Assembly (NCBI GenBank): GCA_032622095.1
Contig: CP136064.1
Location: 247,785,827 to 247,849,826, forward strand
Direction of reading: 5' to 3'
Source of the DNA: Siphonodentalium dalli
Lineage: Eukaryota > Mollusca > Scaphopoda > Gadilida > Siphonodentaliidae
Length of the DNA stretch: 64,000 nt
The notes below the pieces were generated by a model that saw only the letters and a program-made list of their open reading frames with translations, had not been told where the DNA came from and searched no databases. Of the stretch, positions 11,471 to 22,848 are shown one piece after another (the stretch's first letter is position 1; the number at the start of each line of letters is the position of its first letter). Position numbers and translations under genes: made by a program.

Positions 11471-12991
11471 CAAATCGCGACAAACCGTCACCCTTATGTT
11501 AACCACCAGACCTTGTTTCGCTGAAATCATGGGATGTATACAAAAGTTACGGAGCGGACACGAAGGATATATATATAGTGTCTGATACACGAAGTATATA
11601 GTGTCTGGTGACTTGAAGTGACGTGAAACACTCAGGTAGGGTGATCAAATAGAAATATAGAATAATCTTCCTCAAAGTAGTTATTTTTACGAATATAAAT
11701 CCAAATTTACAACAAACACAGTCATTCTTATATATCAATTAAATTCAATGACTCTCGGCGGCGAAATCATTTGCGTTCGTTTATCGCGTTGTTCAGACGA
11801 TGTTTTTCTAAGGAGTGGTGTGGTCTTTAATGTCTTTAATGATAATATGTCATTCGTGACCACATTGTCACATAACACATGAGTACATATAACAAATATA
11901 TAGTACATTACATAAACATGGTAGGTCAATTAAACATATAAACAAATAAACAGGAAATACACATATATAAATGTATAGTTCGTTTCACCTCTGCATGCAT
12001 GGCCGCTGTAGTCCGAGATATCTTTTGATGAATTTTGTTCCTACCATAGATATGTCGAGTCCGTCCCATTTTTCAAACGGGCTGCTATTAGATTTAATCA
12101 CGCGGGAGGGTTTAAGCACGTTCGGTCCCCAAACCTGGCTTCCTGGTGTGGTCGATTTCGTTGAGATTTTCGGTGATGTTAGTAGAATTTTACATCTCTC
12201 AGTTGGCACAGCGCCTGAGTACTAACCCGAACAAGTGCATCATATGTCTTTAATCCAGAGACCTTTGTTTCGTACGGGTAGCTGTTCAACAGCCTGTTCA
12301 CTCAGACTGCGTTGGAAGTAGTTATAGTTGCCCATATCTTCGATAAGTATTCTCGATGCATATAAAGACTGCATATATAAGTAGTCCATGTGTCTATTGA
12401 CCTTTTATGACCCTCGAAACATAACAATGTCTTGTAATTACGATACTTAATTTGAAGCTCGAAGATTAATGATATCAGCATAATTGGGCATACCTCTATT
12501 TGTATCGATTCACAAAGTAAAATTGCTATGTCATTTTCTCAGTCATACTGTCGCGTCTTCTTTCAGAAGGTCAGCTGGCATACATACGTCAAATAAAGAA
12601 CGCTAGCACCCAATGATTCTTCGACGCGGTTCTGTTCATGTTCTCATGCATGGTTCATGATCCCATAAGTCGGCCATATATAACACATATATGTTTTGTA
12701 CGTATGTAAATATTTTACCAATGGTAACAAAAGTCTCCAATCGGATATGCATGGTTTCCTCGTATATTGATCGTGATCTTTGTTAAGAATGTCAACAGCT
12801 ACTGATGTATCGGGTATCCTGTAACACATTGTCATATATACAAGCACTACAAATGGCCTGACAAGCGTGGACACTGTGTGGGATATACCTATCAGCCGTT
12901 CAATATTCTAAGACGCCGGATACGTTTTGTTGCCGCACTCATTATACAGCAGACTCTGTTAAGGATGAATGAGTGTGGAAAGACTTCTATA
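11471..12991. other. Unannotated stretch of about 1.5 kb
   Basis: Overlapping frames on both strands at 11971-12225 have a less AT-rich, coding-like look but no recognisable domain and no splice sites that clearly bound them. The segment CTCAGTTGGCACAGCGC (about 12199-12215) resembles a tRNA D-arm or SINE A-box region, but no B box follows at usable distance. Confidence 0.4.
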
Positions 12992-13073
12992 TATTTCTGA
13001 TATTCCTGATGGATAAACGAACCTATTCGATGTATTTCTGATATTCCTGATGGATAAACGAACCTATTCGATG
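12992..13073. repeat. 41-bp perfect tandem duplication
   Basis: TATTTCTGATATTCCTGATG and the next 21 bases occur twice back to back (12992-13032, 13033-13073). The copies look identical, implying a recent event. Confidence 0.9.
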
Positions 13074-13988
13074 GTTTCCATACCCAGGATTAATCAAAGG
13101 TAACAATTATCCACCGTCAGAACTGTTACAACGGTGCAACCATTTTCAACCATAACATGTTCCAACCTACAGTATAATCACTGCGTATTATTTTTTACCA
13201 GCTTTTATGAGTGCGGGCTGATTGGTTGCGCTGAATGTTTTCGCCCCTGGTCAAGTGGTCGTATTGATATGCTGTGATGCTGGTGGTCCTGCTGAAGTGC
13301 TATTATGCGGGTATGGCAAACTAATTCCGTTACGAAAAAGTACCGTTATTTTTTCTCTAGTTGTCATTTTCGTGGTGTTTGGCGAATCGGAGCGATTTGA
13401 GAAATAACCAGTGTGTGTATGAAACATTCAAGAACATAATTATATATCTATATATATTATTTTTTTTATAAATATAGTAATGCCTGCGCTGGTGTTTCTA
13501 AAACGACGTGAATAACCACCTTGATTATAGTCCATTTTCAAAAGCTAATACAACCACTATTGAAAATATATCAATATGTTTTTGGGTATTTGATACGCAT
13601 AATAGTTTTCCTGGATATGTTCAGATTATCGGAACACCGCGAAAAAGACAGAATAAAGAAATATAACGGTACTCTTTGTTAACAGCATCAGTTTGCCCTA
13701 ACATCATCATAGCAAATCAGCAGGACCCAACCGCATCATAGCACATTAGCAGGACCAGAGGTGGTTTTGTGTAATTTTATTAATTTTGATGAAGGAGAGA
13801 ATCTAATACATGTAGTGAACGCGTATATGTTGATCAGTTTCGTGATTATTAATCCAGGTATATGCTTTTTTTCTTGCCTGCGTGATCCTGGAGATTATTT
13901 GTTCCATGCACAGTGTGTGAGTTGCATTATGGGCACATTAAATTATGATATAATTAAGTGTTATAAAAGTTATCTCATATATATTTTG
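13074..13988. other. Unannotated stretch
   Basis: It contains a small repeat near 13695-13755 (CATCATAGCA...TCAGCAGGACC twice) and poly-T at about 13461. No supported gene. Confidence 0.45.
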
Positions 13989-13994
13989 AAGACC

Positions 13995-14032
<38 letters not shown>

Positions 14033-14602
14033 CTTAATACAAATCTACGATTCTCGACCGATCGGGACGAAACTTGGTGCGTGTATGTAGTTTGACCAGG
14101 CGGTGGTCGTTGTCGTATTGGCGAGCCCGTGCGACGCCCGTGCAGCGCATGCGCAGACGAGATCTCGGAAACGGTGGAGCTATCGACTTGAAATTTGGTA
14201 TGTGAATGTATCTTGCCCCGAGTACGAATTGTATCGGGTCGCCGAGCCCGTGCGACGCCAGCTTCGCGCATGCGCAGACGAGATCTCGGAAACGGGTGGA
14301 GCTATCGACTTGAAATTTGCTATGTGAATGTATCTTGCCCCGGATACGAATTTTATCGGGTCGCCGAGCCCGTGCGACGCCAGCTTCGCGCATGCGCAGA
14401 CAAAATCTCGGAAACGGGTGGAGCTATCGACTTGAAATTTGCTATGTGAATGTATCTTGCCCCGGATACGAATTTTATCTGGTCGCCGAGCCCGTGCGAC
14501 GCCAGCTTCGCGCATGCGCAGACCAGATATCGGAAACGGGTGGAACTATCGACTTGGAAATTTGGTTTTTGAATAGCCCGGACAACGTCGGGCTCATCGG
14601 CT
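13989..14602. repeat. TCTG microsatellite plus ~122-bp GC-rich tandem units
   Basis: (TCTG)n at about 13996-14032 is followed by units anchored on GCGCATGCGCAGAC at 14145, 14266, 14388 and 14510 (spacing 121-122 bp). Each unit contains GCCGAGCCCGTGCGACGCC, GATCTCGGAAACGG and TATCGACTTGAAATTT. The long frames on both strands here result from the near-multiple-of-three period and higher GC, not from coding. Confidence 0.85.
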
Positions 14603-17128
14603 AGTCTATTATATATTTTGGAAGATCTGTGTGTCTGTGTGTCTGTCTGTGTGTCTGTCTGTGTGTTCGCGATGAACTCGAAAACGGCCCATCCGATTTC
14701 GATGAAACTTGGTATGTGGGGGTATTTTCGGCCGGGGACGAACATAGGCATATTAATTTGTCCGTGCGACGTGACATTGACCTTGAAATCGGGTCATTTC
14801 AAGGTCAAACGCCCGAATATCACGGGATTTCGATGAAACTTGGTATGTGGGGGTACTTTCTTATGGCGAGTCTCATAAGTATATTCATTTGCCCGTGCGA
14901 GTGACATTGACCTTGAAATCGGGTAACTTCAAGGTCAAATCGCCAATTTTGATGGGATTTCGACGAAATTTGATACGTGGGGTTAGTTTTGTCCACTGAT
15001 TGTTTTGGACGGGTCCAATCGTGACCCCGACCAGACCTTGACCTTCAAAATGATCAATTCAAGGTCATATCGGGTAAAACCGGATGGATTTCGACGGGCA
15101 CGTTTGTCGGGTACTTTTGTCCGGGCAGTGTTTTTGGACTGGTCAAATCGTGACCCCACTTGACCTTCACCTTCAAAATGGACAATTCAAGGTCAAAGCC
15201 CGGACGAAGTCGGGTCACCTTCTAGTCTATTATATATTTTGGAAGATCTGTGTGTCTGTGTGTCTGTCTGTGTGTCTGTCTGTGTGTTCGCGATGAACTC
15301 GAAAACGGCCCACCCGATTTCGATGAAACTTGGTATGTGGGGGTTTTTTCGGCCGGGGACGAACATAGGCATATTAATTTGTCCGTGCGACGTCACCTTG
15401 ACCTTGAAATCGGGTAATTTCAAGGTCAAACGCCCGAATATCACGGGATTTCGATGAAACTTGGTATGTGGGGGTACTTTCTTATGGCGAGTCCCATAAG
15501 CATATTCATTTTCCCGTGCGACGTGACCTTGACCTTGAAATCGGGTAACTTCAAGGTCAAATCGCCAATTTTGATGGGATTTCAACGAAATTTGATACGT
15601 GGGGTTAGTTTTGTCCACTGATTGTTTTGGACGGGTCCAATCGTGACCCCAACCAGACATTGACCTTCAAAATGATCAATTCAAGGTCAAATCGGGTAAA
15701 ACCGGATGTATTTCGACGGGCACGTTTGTCGGGTACTTTTGTCCGGGCAGTGTTTTTGGACAGGTCAAATCGTGACCCCACTTGACCTTGACCTTCAAAA
15801 TGGACAATTCAAGGTCAAAGCCCGGACGAAGTCGGGTCACCTTCTAGTCTATTATATATTTTGGAAGATCTGTGTGTGTGTGTGTGTGTGTTCGCGATGA
15901 ACTCGAAAACGGCCGAGCCGATTTCGATGAAACTTGGTATGTGGTGGTATTTTCGGCCGGGGGTGGCATGGGCCTATTAATTTGTCCGTGCGACGTGACC
16001 TTGACCTTGAAATCGGGTCATTTCAAGGTCAAACGCCCGAATATCACGGGATTTCGATGAAACTTGGTATGTGGGGGTACTTTCATATGGGGAGTCTCAT
16101 AAGCATATGCATTTGCCCGTGCGACGTGACCTTGACCTTGCAATTGGGTCAATTCAAGGTCAAATCGCCAATTTTGATCGGATTTCGACGAAATTTTATA
16201 CATAGGGTTACTTTTGTCTACTGAGTATTTTGGACGGGTCGAACCGTGACCCCCATCTGACCTTGACCTTCAAAATGATCAATTCGAGGTCAAATCGGGT
16301 AAAACCGGATGGATTTCGACGGGAACGTTTGTCGGGTACTTTTGTCCGGGCAGTGTTTTGAACTGGTCAAATCGTGACCCCACTTGACCTTCAAAATGGA
16401 CAATTCAAGGTCAAAGCCCGGACGAAGTCGGGTCACCTTCTAGTCTATTATATATTTTGGGAAATCTGTCTGTGTGTGTGTGTGTTCGCGATGGACTCGA
16501 AAACGGCCGAGCCGATTTCGATGAAACTTGGTATGTGGGGGTACTTTCGGCCGGGGACTGGCATGGGCCTATTAATTTGCCCGTGCGACGTGACCTTGAC
16601 CTTGAAATCGGGTCATTTCAAGGTCGAACGCCCGAGTATCACGGGATTTCGATGAAAATTAGTGTCTAGGGATACTTTCGTATGGGGAGTGTCGTAAGCC
16701 TGTCCGTTTGCCCGTGCGACGTAACCTTGATCTTGAAATCGGGTCAATTCAAGGTCAAATCGCGAATTTTGATGGGATTTAGACGAAATTTTATACGTGG
16801 GGTTACTTTTGTCCACTGAGTGTTTTGGACGGGTCGAGTCGTTACCCCGACCTGACCTCAAAATGGACAATTCAAGGTCAAATCGCGCAATTCGCAGAAA
16901 AGCAGAGGGGAAACAGCCCGGACCAATTCAAGGTCAAATCGGGTAAAACCGGATGCATTTCGACGGGTACTTTTGTCGGGTACTTTTGTCATGGCAGTGT
17001 TTTGGATGGGTCAAATCGTGACACCACCTGACCTTGACTTTCAAAATGGACAATTCAAGGTCAAATCGCGCAATTCGCCGAAAAGCAGAGGGGAAACAGC
17101 CCGGACGAAGTCGGGTCCACCTGCTAGT
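14603..17128. repeat. Four tandem ~600-690-bp units rich in CTTGACCTT
   Basis: Each unit starts AGTCTATTATATATTTTG (14603, 15224, 15846, 16442; lengths 621, 622, 596, about 687). A TGTG/TCTG microsatellite, CGCGATGAACTCGAAAACGG, GATGAAACTTGGTATGTGG and several CTTGACCTT / TTCAAGGTCAA segments follow, and the unit closes CCCGGACGAAGTCGGGTC. The last unit carries an internal extra ~170 bp with GCAGAGGGGAAACAGCCCGG twice. TCAAGGTCA or its complement occurs about seven times in the third unit by hand count. Open frames here are repeat artefacts. Confidence 0.88.
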
Positions 17129-18066
17129 CGGGTAACTATATAAATGTTCATTCGGTCCACAGAATAAGTAAAAAAAAAAATAGGCATATAACACCAATTG
17201 TAATACGACCCTGCCTAACTATGCTTAAAAGCCATGTTCTGATTGGCCAGTGGCCCGAGTTACCATGGCTATCTCGTTCCAGTTTTGTGGTACAATTCTA
17301 CTTTTTCCGATTGTACCACGAAAAAAATCGGTTTATTCAGATCACCGCACGCGACTTTTCCCGTCTTTTCTAACTCCGCGCAAACGGGGCATCAACGGAG
17401 TACACCCGCACCCGTAACCCTTTGAATTTTGCTACATCTTGACAATCTTGCGAATTTTCTAGCGATTTGTCGCCAATGAATATGGTCCAAATGATGTTAT
17501 GGTATATTGATATATGTTACGACCAAAGAAAGTTACTTAATAAGTATATTAAATGACAAAATAAATCCATGGGGCCGGGCTGTGCATTCGTCGATTCGAA
17601 TCTCGATCATATTCGATATTTCGGAATCAAGTTGAAAATGAAAGCGTTTGTTCACCAGTACAGAAGGGGGATAAGATTAGTTTAGTAAACTAGATCATTT
17701 AGATCGCTTTGTGTAAGGAAAATTGTCCATAGTCGATGATCATATTCATGTTGTCCCAACAACGTTCAACACAGAAATGACCGCAATCGTATTTCCTGTA
17801 CAATTTAAATGAAAGGCACGGGCGCCGCTGAAAACACATCGTTTTTTAGCCAATCACAACGATTATTTTCTAGAAGAGGTGCCTCGAAAAGTCAACGGGG
17901 GAATTTCATAACAAGACAAGATTACCGGAGTACTCCATGCAAGGAAATCGAGTACGCCCAATACGAATTACACCACGAAATGTTTTCTCACCTGAGACCG
18001 AAAAAGCGCAGTATTTCGTTGACTATTCAGTCGAATTGTGACCATAAACTTTCAGTCGTATTACAA
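17129..18066. other. Unannotated stretch
   Basis: A small hairpin occurs near 17287-17322 (TGTGGTACAAT / ATTGTACCAC). An 88-codon plus-strand frame (17809-18075) runs into the foldback that follows and has no recognisable domain, so it is not called as a gene. Confidence 0.4.
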
Positions 18067-18213
18067 AAGAAATAAATACACGGTGTATCGGTGTGTATGG
18101 TCAAGTTGTACTACAAAAAACTGATTGTAGGACTCCGCTACGCGTCGTCCTACAATCAGTTTTTTGTGGTACAACTTGACCATACACACCTCTACACCGT
18201 GTATTTATTTCTT
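18067..18213. mobile_element. 147-bp foldback element with ~65-70-bp stem
   Basis: AAGAAATAAATACACGGTGT...CTGATTGTAGGAC is inverted as GTCCTACAATCAG...ACACCGTGTATTTATTTCTT around a short GC-rich centre (CTCCGCTACGCGTC). The stem has only a few mismatches. Confidence 0.8.
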
Positions 18214-18880
18214 AATCAGAAATGGTCAGATCACACCCAAATTCGATCTTGGCCTGGAATTTATCATATGTAGACCACATACCAAATTTCACAAGTCTAT
18301 AGCACCAAGCGTGGTATATAACCTCGACGCTCAGTTTAAAGAGTGGACAAAATTCGTAATTTTTGCTATTGGGTATCACTGTACCAAGGATATTCAAATC
18401 CAACTATTGTTTTCTTGAGTTACAATGTTTTGCACAGACGGAAGCTAGCTGCATGCTGGTTTCCATTTCTAATAAGGCCAATAACTGACGAAACCCGAAA
18501 CTATGTGGCATTCGAAAAAAGGGGCATAAATCCGTATAAAATGAGCGGACCGTGATCATAATCGAACTTGGTCAGCGTATTCTCAAATATCAAGATATTG
18601 TGTTGAATAATTGCTGAAATTATCATCCGGACAACGCAAAAACTTAAATTTCTATGTATGAAAACAAAAATCGAACGGGACCTCAATAAGATGATGGGTA
18701 TTCCTAATATCAAATTTCGTTTGGATCGGATAATTTGAACTGGCGTTAACATCTGGACAAGGAATGGGACGGTCAACCGCTCGAACGCACGCACGTTATA
18801 TCGTTACGACACACGGACGAACGGACGCGGCTGATTACAATATATATAGTCCGCCGAAAATTTAGGGGGATAAAAACGAG
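18214..18880. repeat. Dispersed repeat ending in CGGACGAACGGACG tract
   Basis: It has the same plan as 2556-2940 and 26541-26740: GACCACATACCAAATTTCAC, a stretch with TATCATCCGGACAA, an ACGCACGCACG...ACGGACGAACGGACGCGG tract, then ATATATAGTCCGCCGAAAAT. It is adjacent to the foldback at 18067. Frames of 60-97 codons on both strands are not supported. Confidence 0.55.
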
Positions 18881-19049
18881 CGCTGGACATCAGCATACCT
18901 TCCATATGATTATATAAGATTTAAAGATGTCCAATTTGACACATAAAGCCACCTTCTGTACGTGTTCTATACCAGAAAATAATTATATCGGACCCATGAG
19001 CCCATTAATCGGTTTTTATGACCAAATATCGACTTTCAAAAGAGGAAGA

Positions 19050-19192
19050 TTAAAGATGTATAATCCGAATTAACGCTCCTAGATTACTATTTCTTTGGCT
19101 TGGGGGGGGGTATTTGATTCGAGTCGATGAACCCACCCATCAAAGCTCGGCGTGATCAGATATCGATTTTTTAAATCTATTATTTTTCACCA
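19050..19192. repeat. Dispersed repeat, inverted relative at 26914-27060
   Basis: TTAAAGATGTATAATCCGAA, GCTTTGGCTT-like words, ATTTGATTCGAG, AACCCACC, ATCAAAGCTC and TATTATTTTTCACCA occur in the opposite order and strand at 26914-27060. Both copies lie about 150-200 bp after a CGGACG-tract repeat. Confidence 0.65.
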
Positions 19193-19320
19193 ACGGTACA
19201 TGTTAGTGCCCTGGTAAAAGTCGACGAGAAGACGGTGTTGTTGCTGTTGTGTTGTTGTTGGAATCTGATGATATGAGACCATGGAATCGGATTGAGTACC
19301 TTTAATTACTTTCAACACGT

Positions 19321-19353
19321 TTGGAATTTTTGTCAGCCTGGCAAAAATTCCAA
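19321..19353. repeat. Short perfect hairpin
   Basis: TTGGAATTTTTG and CAAAAATTCCAA are 12-bp inverted arms around a 9-base loop. The related locus near 26885-26912 has a similar but weaker hairpin, so this probably belongs to the same repeat. Confidence 0.6.
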
Positions 19354-20182
19354 TGGTCGCCGCTTATAAAGAGCGTCCATGCTTGAACCGTCGCCCAAAT
19401 CGGTGGATGATAAAGAGCGTTATCAGTTATAAGCTTTTGTGGTCGTAATACCAATGATATTCAGATAAGAGTGCAATAGTTGTGAACACTGGTGTGTGTA
19501 TATCTTCTTCTGTTTCGTTTTGTCTCTGTGTCAGTTTGGTTGTTGTTTGTTTGGGGTTTTTTTTATTTGACTTGGCGGGCTCGAATTTGTGTGTGTACAC
19601 ATTAGCAATACCGGTCTTGCGTGAACCCACTCCAATATACGACAAGGTGCGTGACATATACAAGTAAGGCCAAATGACGTATTGAGAATTTGGAACTGTC
19701 AGAGAAACATCACTTGAATTGCAAAGCCGTGTAGATATATTCGTCACCATACCGGTTGACACGTTTGTCGTTAAATCATTGTTGACTTTTCGAAATTCGC
19801 GTTAAATTATTTCTCAACAAACAGCTATTAGGTGTCGCCATTTGTTTGCCCAAACGTGTATCGCTTAAATCAGTAATTCACATTGTTATTCAGATCGAAT
19901 ACTTATTATCTCGACTATAGAGAAACAGTAGAGAGAATTGTTAGAATAGTTAGAATTGTATATATCAGCTCTCAATAATAGCCTCTCATGACAACAAATC
20001 CTCATGCAAATAGGTTCATATCGGACCTAAATATTCACATAGGACATTTTGGACTTCTGAAATAAGCCCACAACATACTTATGCCCGTTATTACGTTGGA
20101 TGGCGAGGACCACAGAGGAAACACATTATAAAAAGCGTCCATCTGGTTTGTCGTGAGTTGGTTTATTCGTGCTATTTTCCAG
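19354..20182. other. Unannotated stretch
   Basis: It contains two copies of the recurring word ATAAAGAGCGT (about 19369 and 19410) and GT-rich low complexity at about 19500-19560. No supported gene. Confidence 0.4.
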
Positions 20183-20361
20183 CCTGTTCTCACAATACGG
20201 GCTTATTTCATATTGATATATTCCCACAGAGGGCTGTATTAATAGCCAGTGTTTATGGGCCCATATAAAACGTATTTTAGTTTTTCAAATAATGCCAATA
20301 TTAGCTAATTTCGAGAAATTATAAAATAAGCCCGTATCGTGCTTATTTTCACGAGAACAAG
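20183..20361. repeat. Inverted-repeat segment (possible small MITE)
   Basis: Left arm CCTGTTCTCACAATACGGGC plus TTATTT pairs with AAATAAGCCCGTAT...GAGAACAAGC on the right, where the right arm holds a ~14-base insertion. The interior is about 115 bp of AT-rich DNA. No target duplication is clear. Confidence 0.45.
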
Positions 20362-21235
20362 CTGCTCGTGTGTATACAATGCATCAAAACTCCCAAGACA
20401 TTAAAAGAACTGGAGTACATGGAAACGATACTGTGTAATATCCCATATCTGTAATATACGGATATATAGAATGAAAATCACGACTAGGGAAATTTTACTT
20501 TGGCGAGGATGAATGAGGCCAACTAAGTGGCTTTGAAGATTGTGCATTCTCCTGGATCATAAGCTCAATTTGGAGGTCGTAATAGGTTCAAATAATTGTA
20601 TGATGTTCCTTGAAAAATATAGTACAGGGAGCCTAACCTAATATTTTAACAGCTAACAATTATAAATAATAGGTTGGACTCATGTTTGTAGAGGGCTGCT
20701 GAAACAAAACAGAACCCATAGACACCCCTGGTGTGGTTGCATTTCTTAATTTGCAATAATTTATGCACAACATCTCTCACACTTTCATTCATCACATATC
20801 TTAGTGCCTATTTTTATGAATACACTCTCTTTTTCTACATCTCACATTATTTCAATAGTTATTTTCTGGGGGGATATCATGCCATACAAAACTGTTTTGT
20901 CGACATAGTTGATACTGTGGACGAATCAGAATGTGACAGAAGCTAGCATTGCTGTGTATTATTTGGTGCTTCAACCCGCTAAGTGCCTTTCGGTTACACG
21001 TTAAGGGTGACGTGGGGTCTACATGTGAATCGTAGACTGCATTAATGCAATCCCTCGGTTAATACATTTCGTATAGAATTGCGACTCATTAGAGATCCTA
21101 TATACGTAAAATAATGAATGTGAACAATGTATTATCACGAGGACCCTTCAATATTAACAAACTCGGCTTCAATAGGGTCCCGGTGTGTGCAAATGTTTAT
21201 AGATCTTTATACATGTTATTGATTATCTAATAAAT
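20362..21235. other. Unannotated stretch
   Basis: AT-rich sequence with no recognised gene or repeat. Confidence 0.4.
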
Positions 21236-22322
21236 TTACTTGATCCACCCCCACCTCCCCAACTTTGGTCAAAATGTTCAACAGCTGGAAATGCCATAAT
21301 TGACACAACATTAGTTGGAAATTTCACAGCAACTATATGTTCTCGTAGTTTTATTTTCTAACGAGTAATTACTGGGGAATTTTTAGACTAACAGACATAT
21401 ATTATCATGCTTTTGGTCAAACTTTTTAGACTGAAATGGCCAGTCTAGATGTTATAGGATTTTGCAGTTTTCAGGTCAAGATTTCAAAATATTCTCCCAC
21501 TGAGCCGAGGGGTCCAGGTATTTTTGTTAAATCCAGGCCTGAACTTGCCTGTAGTTAGCCTCGAGATGCTAGGATTACGCAGTTTTCATGTTCAGATTTC
21601 CAATGTTTTATCCACCCCCCCCCCCCCCTCCCATGGTGTCCAATCAAAGACTAATAATCAATTTCAAATACAATTTTTGGGAAATAACAAGCTGGGAAGG
21701 GGATGCTATTGAAATATACGCAAACTTGGAAGAGTGGGATTGTTCAAGTGTTGGGAAGGCAGGAGTTTGAAATTCCAATGTGGACACCCCCCCCCCCCCC
21801 CAACGGAGACCCTGTCCCATGACTTTATCGGAGTAATTTGGCTAAGACAGCATCAATCTATATAATTAAAAAAAAAGTATCAGATGTGTAGCGACATGGG
21901 GTGTCTCACTGCCCCCTCCCGTCAAGCAACTTCTACTTCTACCAAAACTCTCAATAGTTGACAGTTCATACCAGACACAACATTAGTTGGAAATTCATAT
22001 CAAAAGTTGTACTTATTCTGACAGTTTAATGTTCCAACCAATTTAGAGTGAAATGTGTCGTTTATTACTTGACCAAAAATCGAATACTCTTGGTCAAATA
22101 GTTTTTGCCGAATTGGCAAAAATATATACATGGGCGTGTTAGGTTGGGTGGACATTTCCAATATTTGGAAATTTTGAGGCCTCAGTTGGATACCTCAAAG
22201 AAGTGGGGAGTTAAATTTTTCAGACTTGAAAATTAGTATAGGTCTGCTTCGATCAAGGGTTTGCATTTGGAAATTCCAACGTGGACACTTCCATGGAGAC
22301 ACCCAGACACGCCCATGAACAA
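21236..22322. repeat. Degenerate ~650-bp tandem pair with poly-C tracts
   Basis: The words ACACAACATTAGTTGGAAAT (about 21303 and 21975), AGA(C/G)TGAAATG and AATTCCAA(T/C)GTGGACAC (about 21772 and 22274) recur in the same order. Poly-C runs of a dozen or more occur at about 21617 and 21787. No coding potential is supported. Confidence 0.5.
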
Positions 22323-22589
22323 TTAACCCTTCCATGACTGGAACTTCAGAAATTTTGAGAAAACTCTGCCAATGCATTCTCTTACATATGCGAGTCTTCC
22401 ATATGGAGCCTCGCACATGTAAGAGAATGGATTGGTCTAAGAATATTTACATTGACCTTTTTTAATCCAGTACTTTCTCTTATATATGTGAGGCTCTCTA
22501 TGGGAGACTTGCATATATAAGAGAAAAGCCCTGCTTGGCACAGGATCTTTAATGCTGCACCGGGGCAGCTCCAGTCATGAAAGGGTTAA
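22323..22589. mobile_element. TTAA-flanked MITE with CCCTTCCATGACTGGA termini and degenerate double hairpin
   Basis: The left TTAA+CCCTTCCATGACTGGA mirrors the right TCCAGTCATGAAAGGG+TTAA (22586-22589). Inside, two hairpins related to the GCCAATGCATTCTC cassette lie at about 22370-22437 and about 22468-22540. They have diverged, but both arms of each changed in step (for example TTACATATGCGAG and CTCGCACATGTAA). It is non-autonomous. The termini differ from the 7558 family apart from CCCTT. Confidence 0.75.
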
Positions 22590-22848
22590 GCCGAGTAATT
22601 TGGTCACTAGAATAATAAACTATGAAACATTGTAACAAGTGTGTCTTACTCGCGGAATCGCTGACCTAATATCATATCGACTGTCAACAGGTTTACCACA
22701 CAGAGATATATAGCTGGCATACCCAGGTAAGTTTTATTACAAGACCTCCAGCTGTGACGTAACTCTTCCGTGCATAAAGTTAAATAACCAATTCAATAGC
22801 ACTTAACTGTAATCTATATCGGAATAGATACAAATTATAATGTAGAAA

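Noticed and set aside
11971-12225. Overlapping 74- and 84-codon frames on opposite strands
   Set aside because: Composition is somewhat coding-like but neither strand has recognisable motifs or convincing splice sites. Part resembles a tRNA-derived repeat.
13975-17031. Many 60-155-codon frames on both strands
   Set aside because: They lie wholly in GC-richer tandem repeats and are mirrored on the opposite strand unit after unit. Sequences such as CVCVCVCVC reflect TGTG runs.
17809-18075. 88-codon plus-strand frame
   Set aside because: It ends inside a foldback arm, has no recognised domain, and composition resembles surrounding non-coding DNA.
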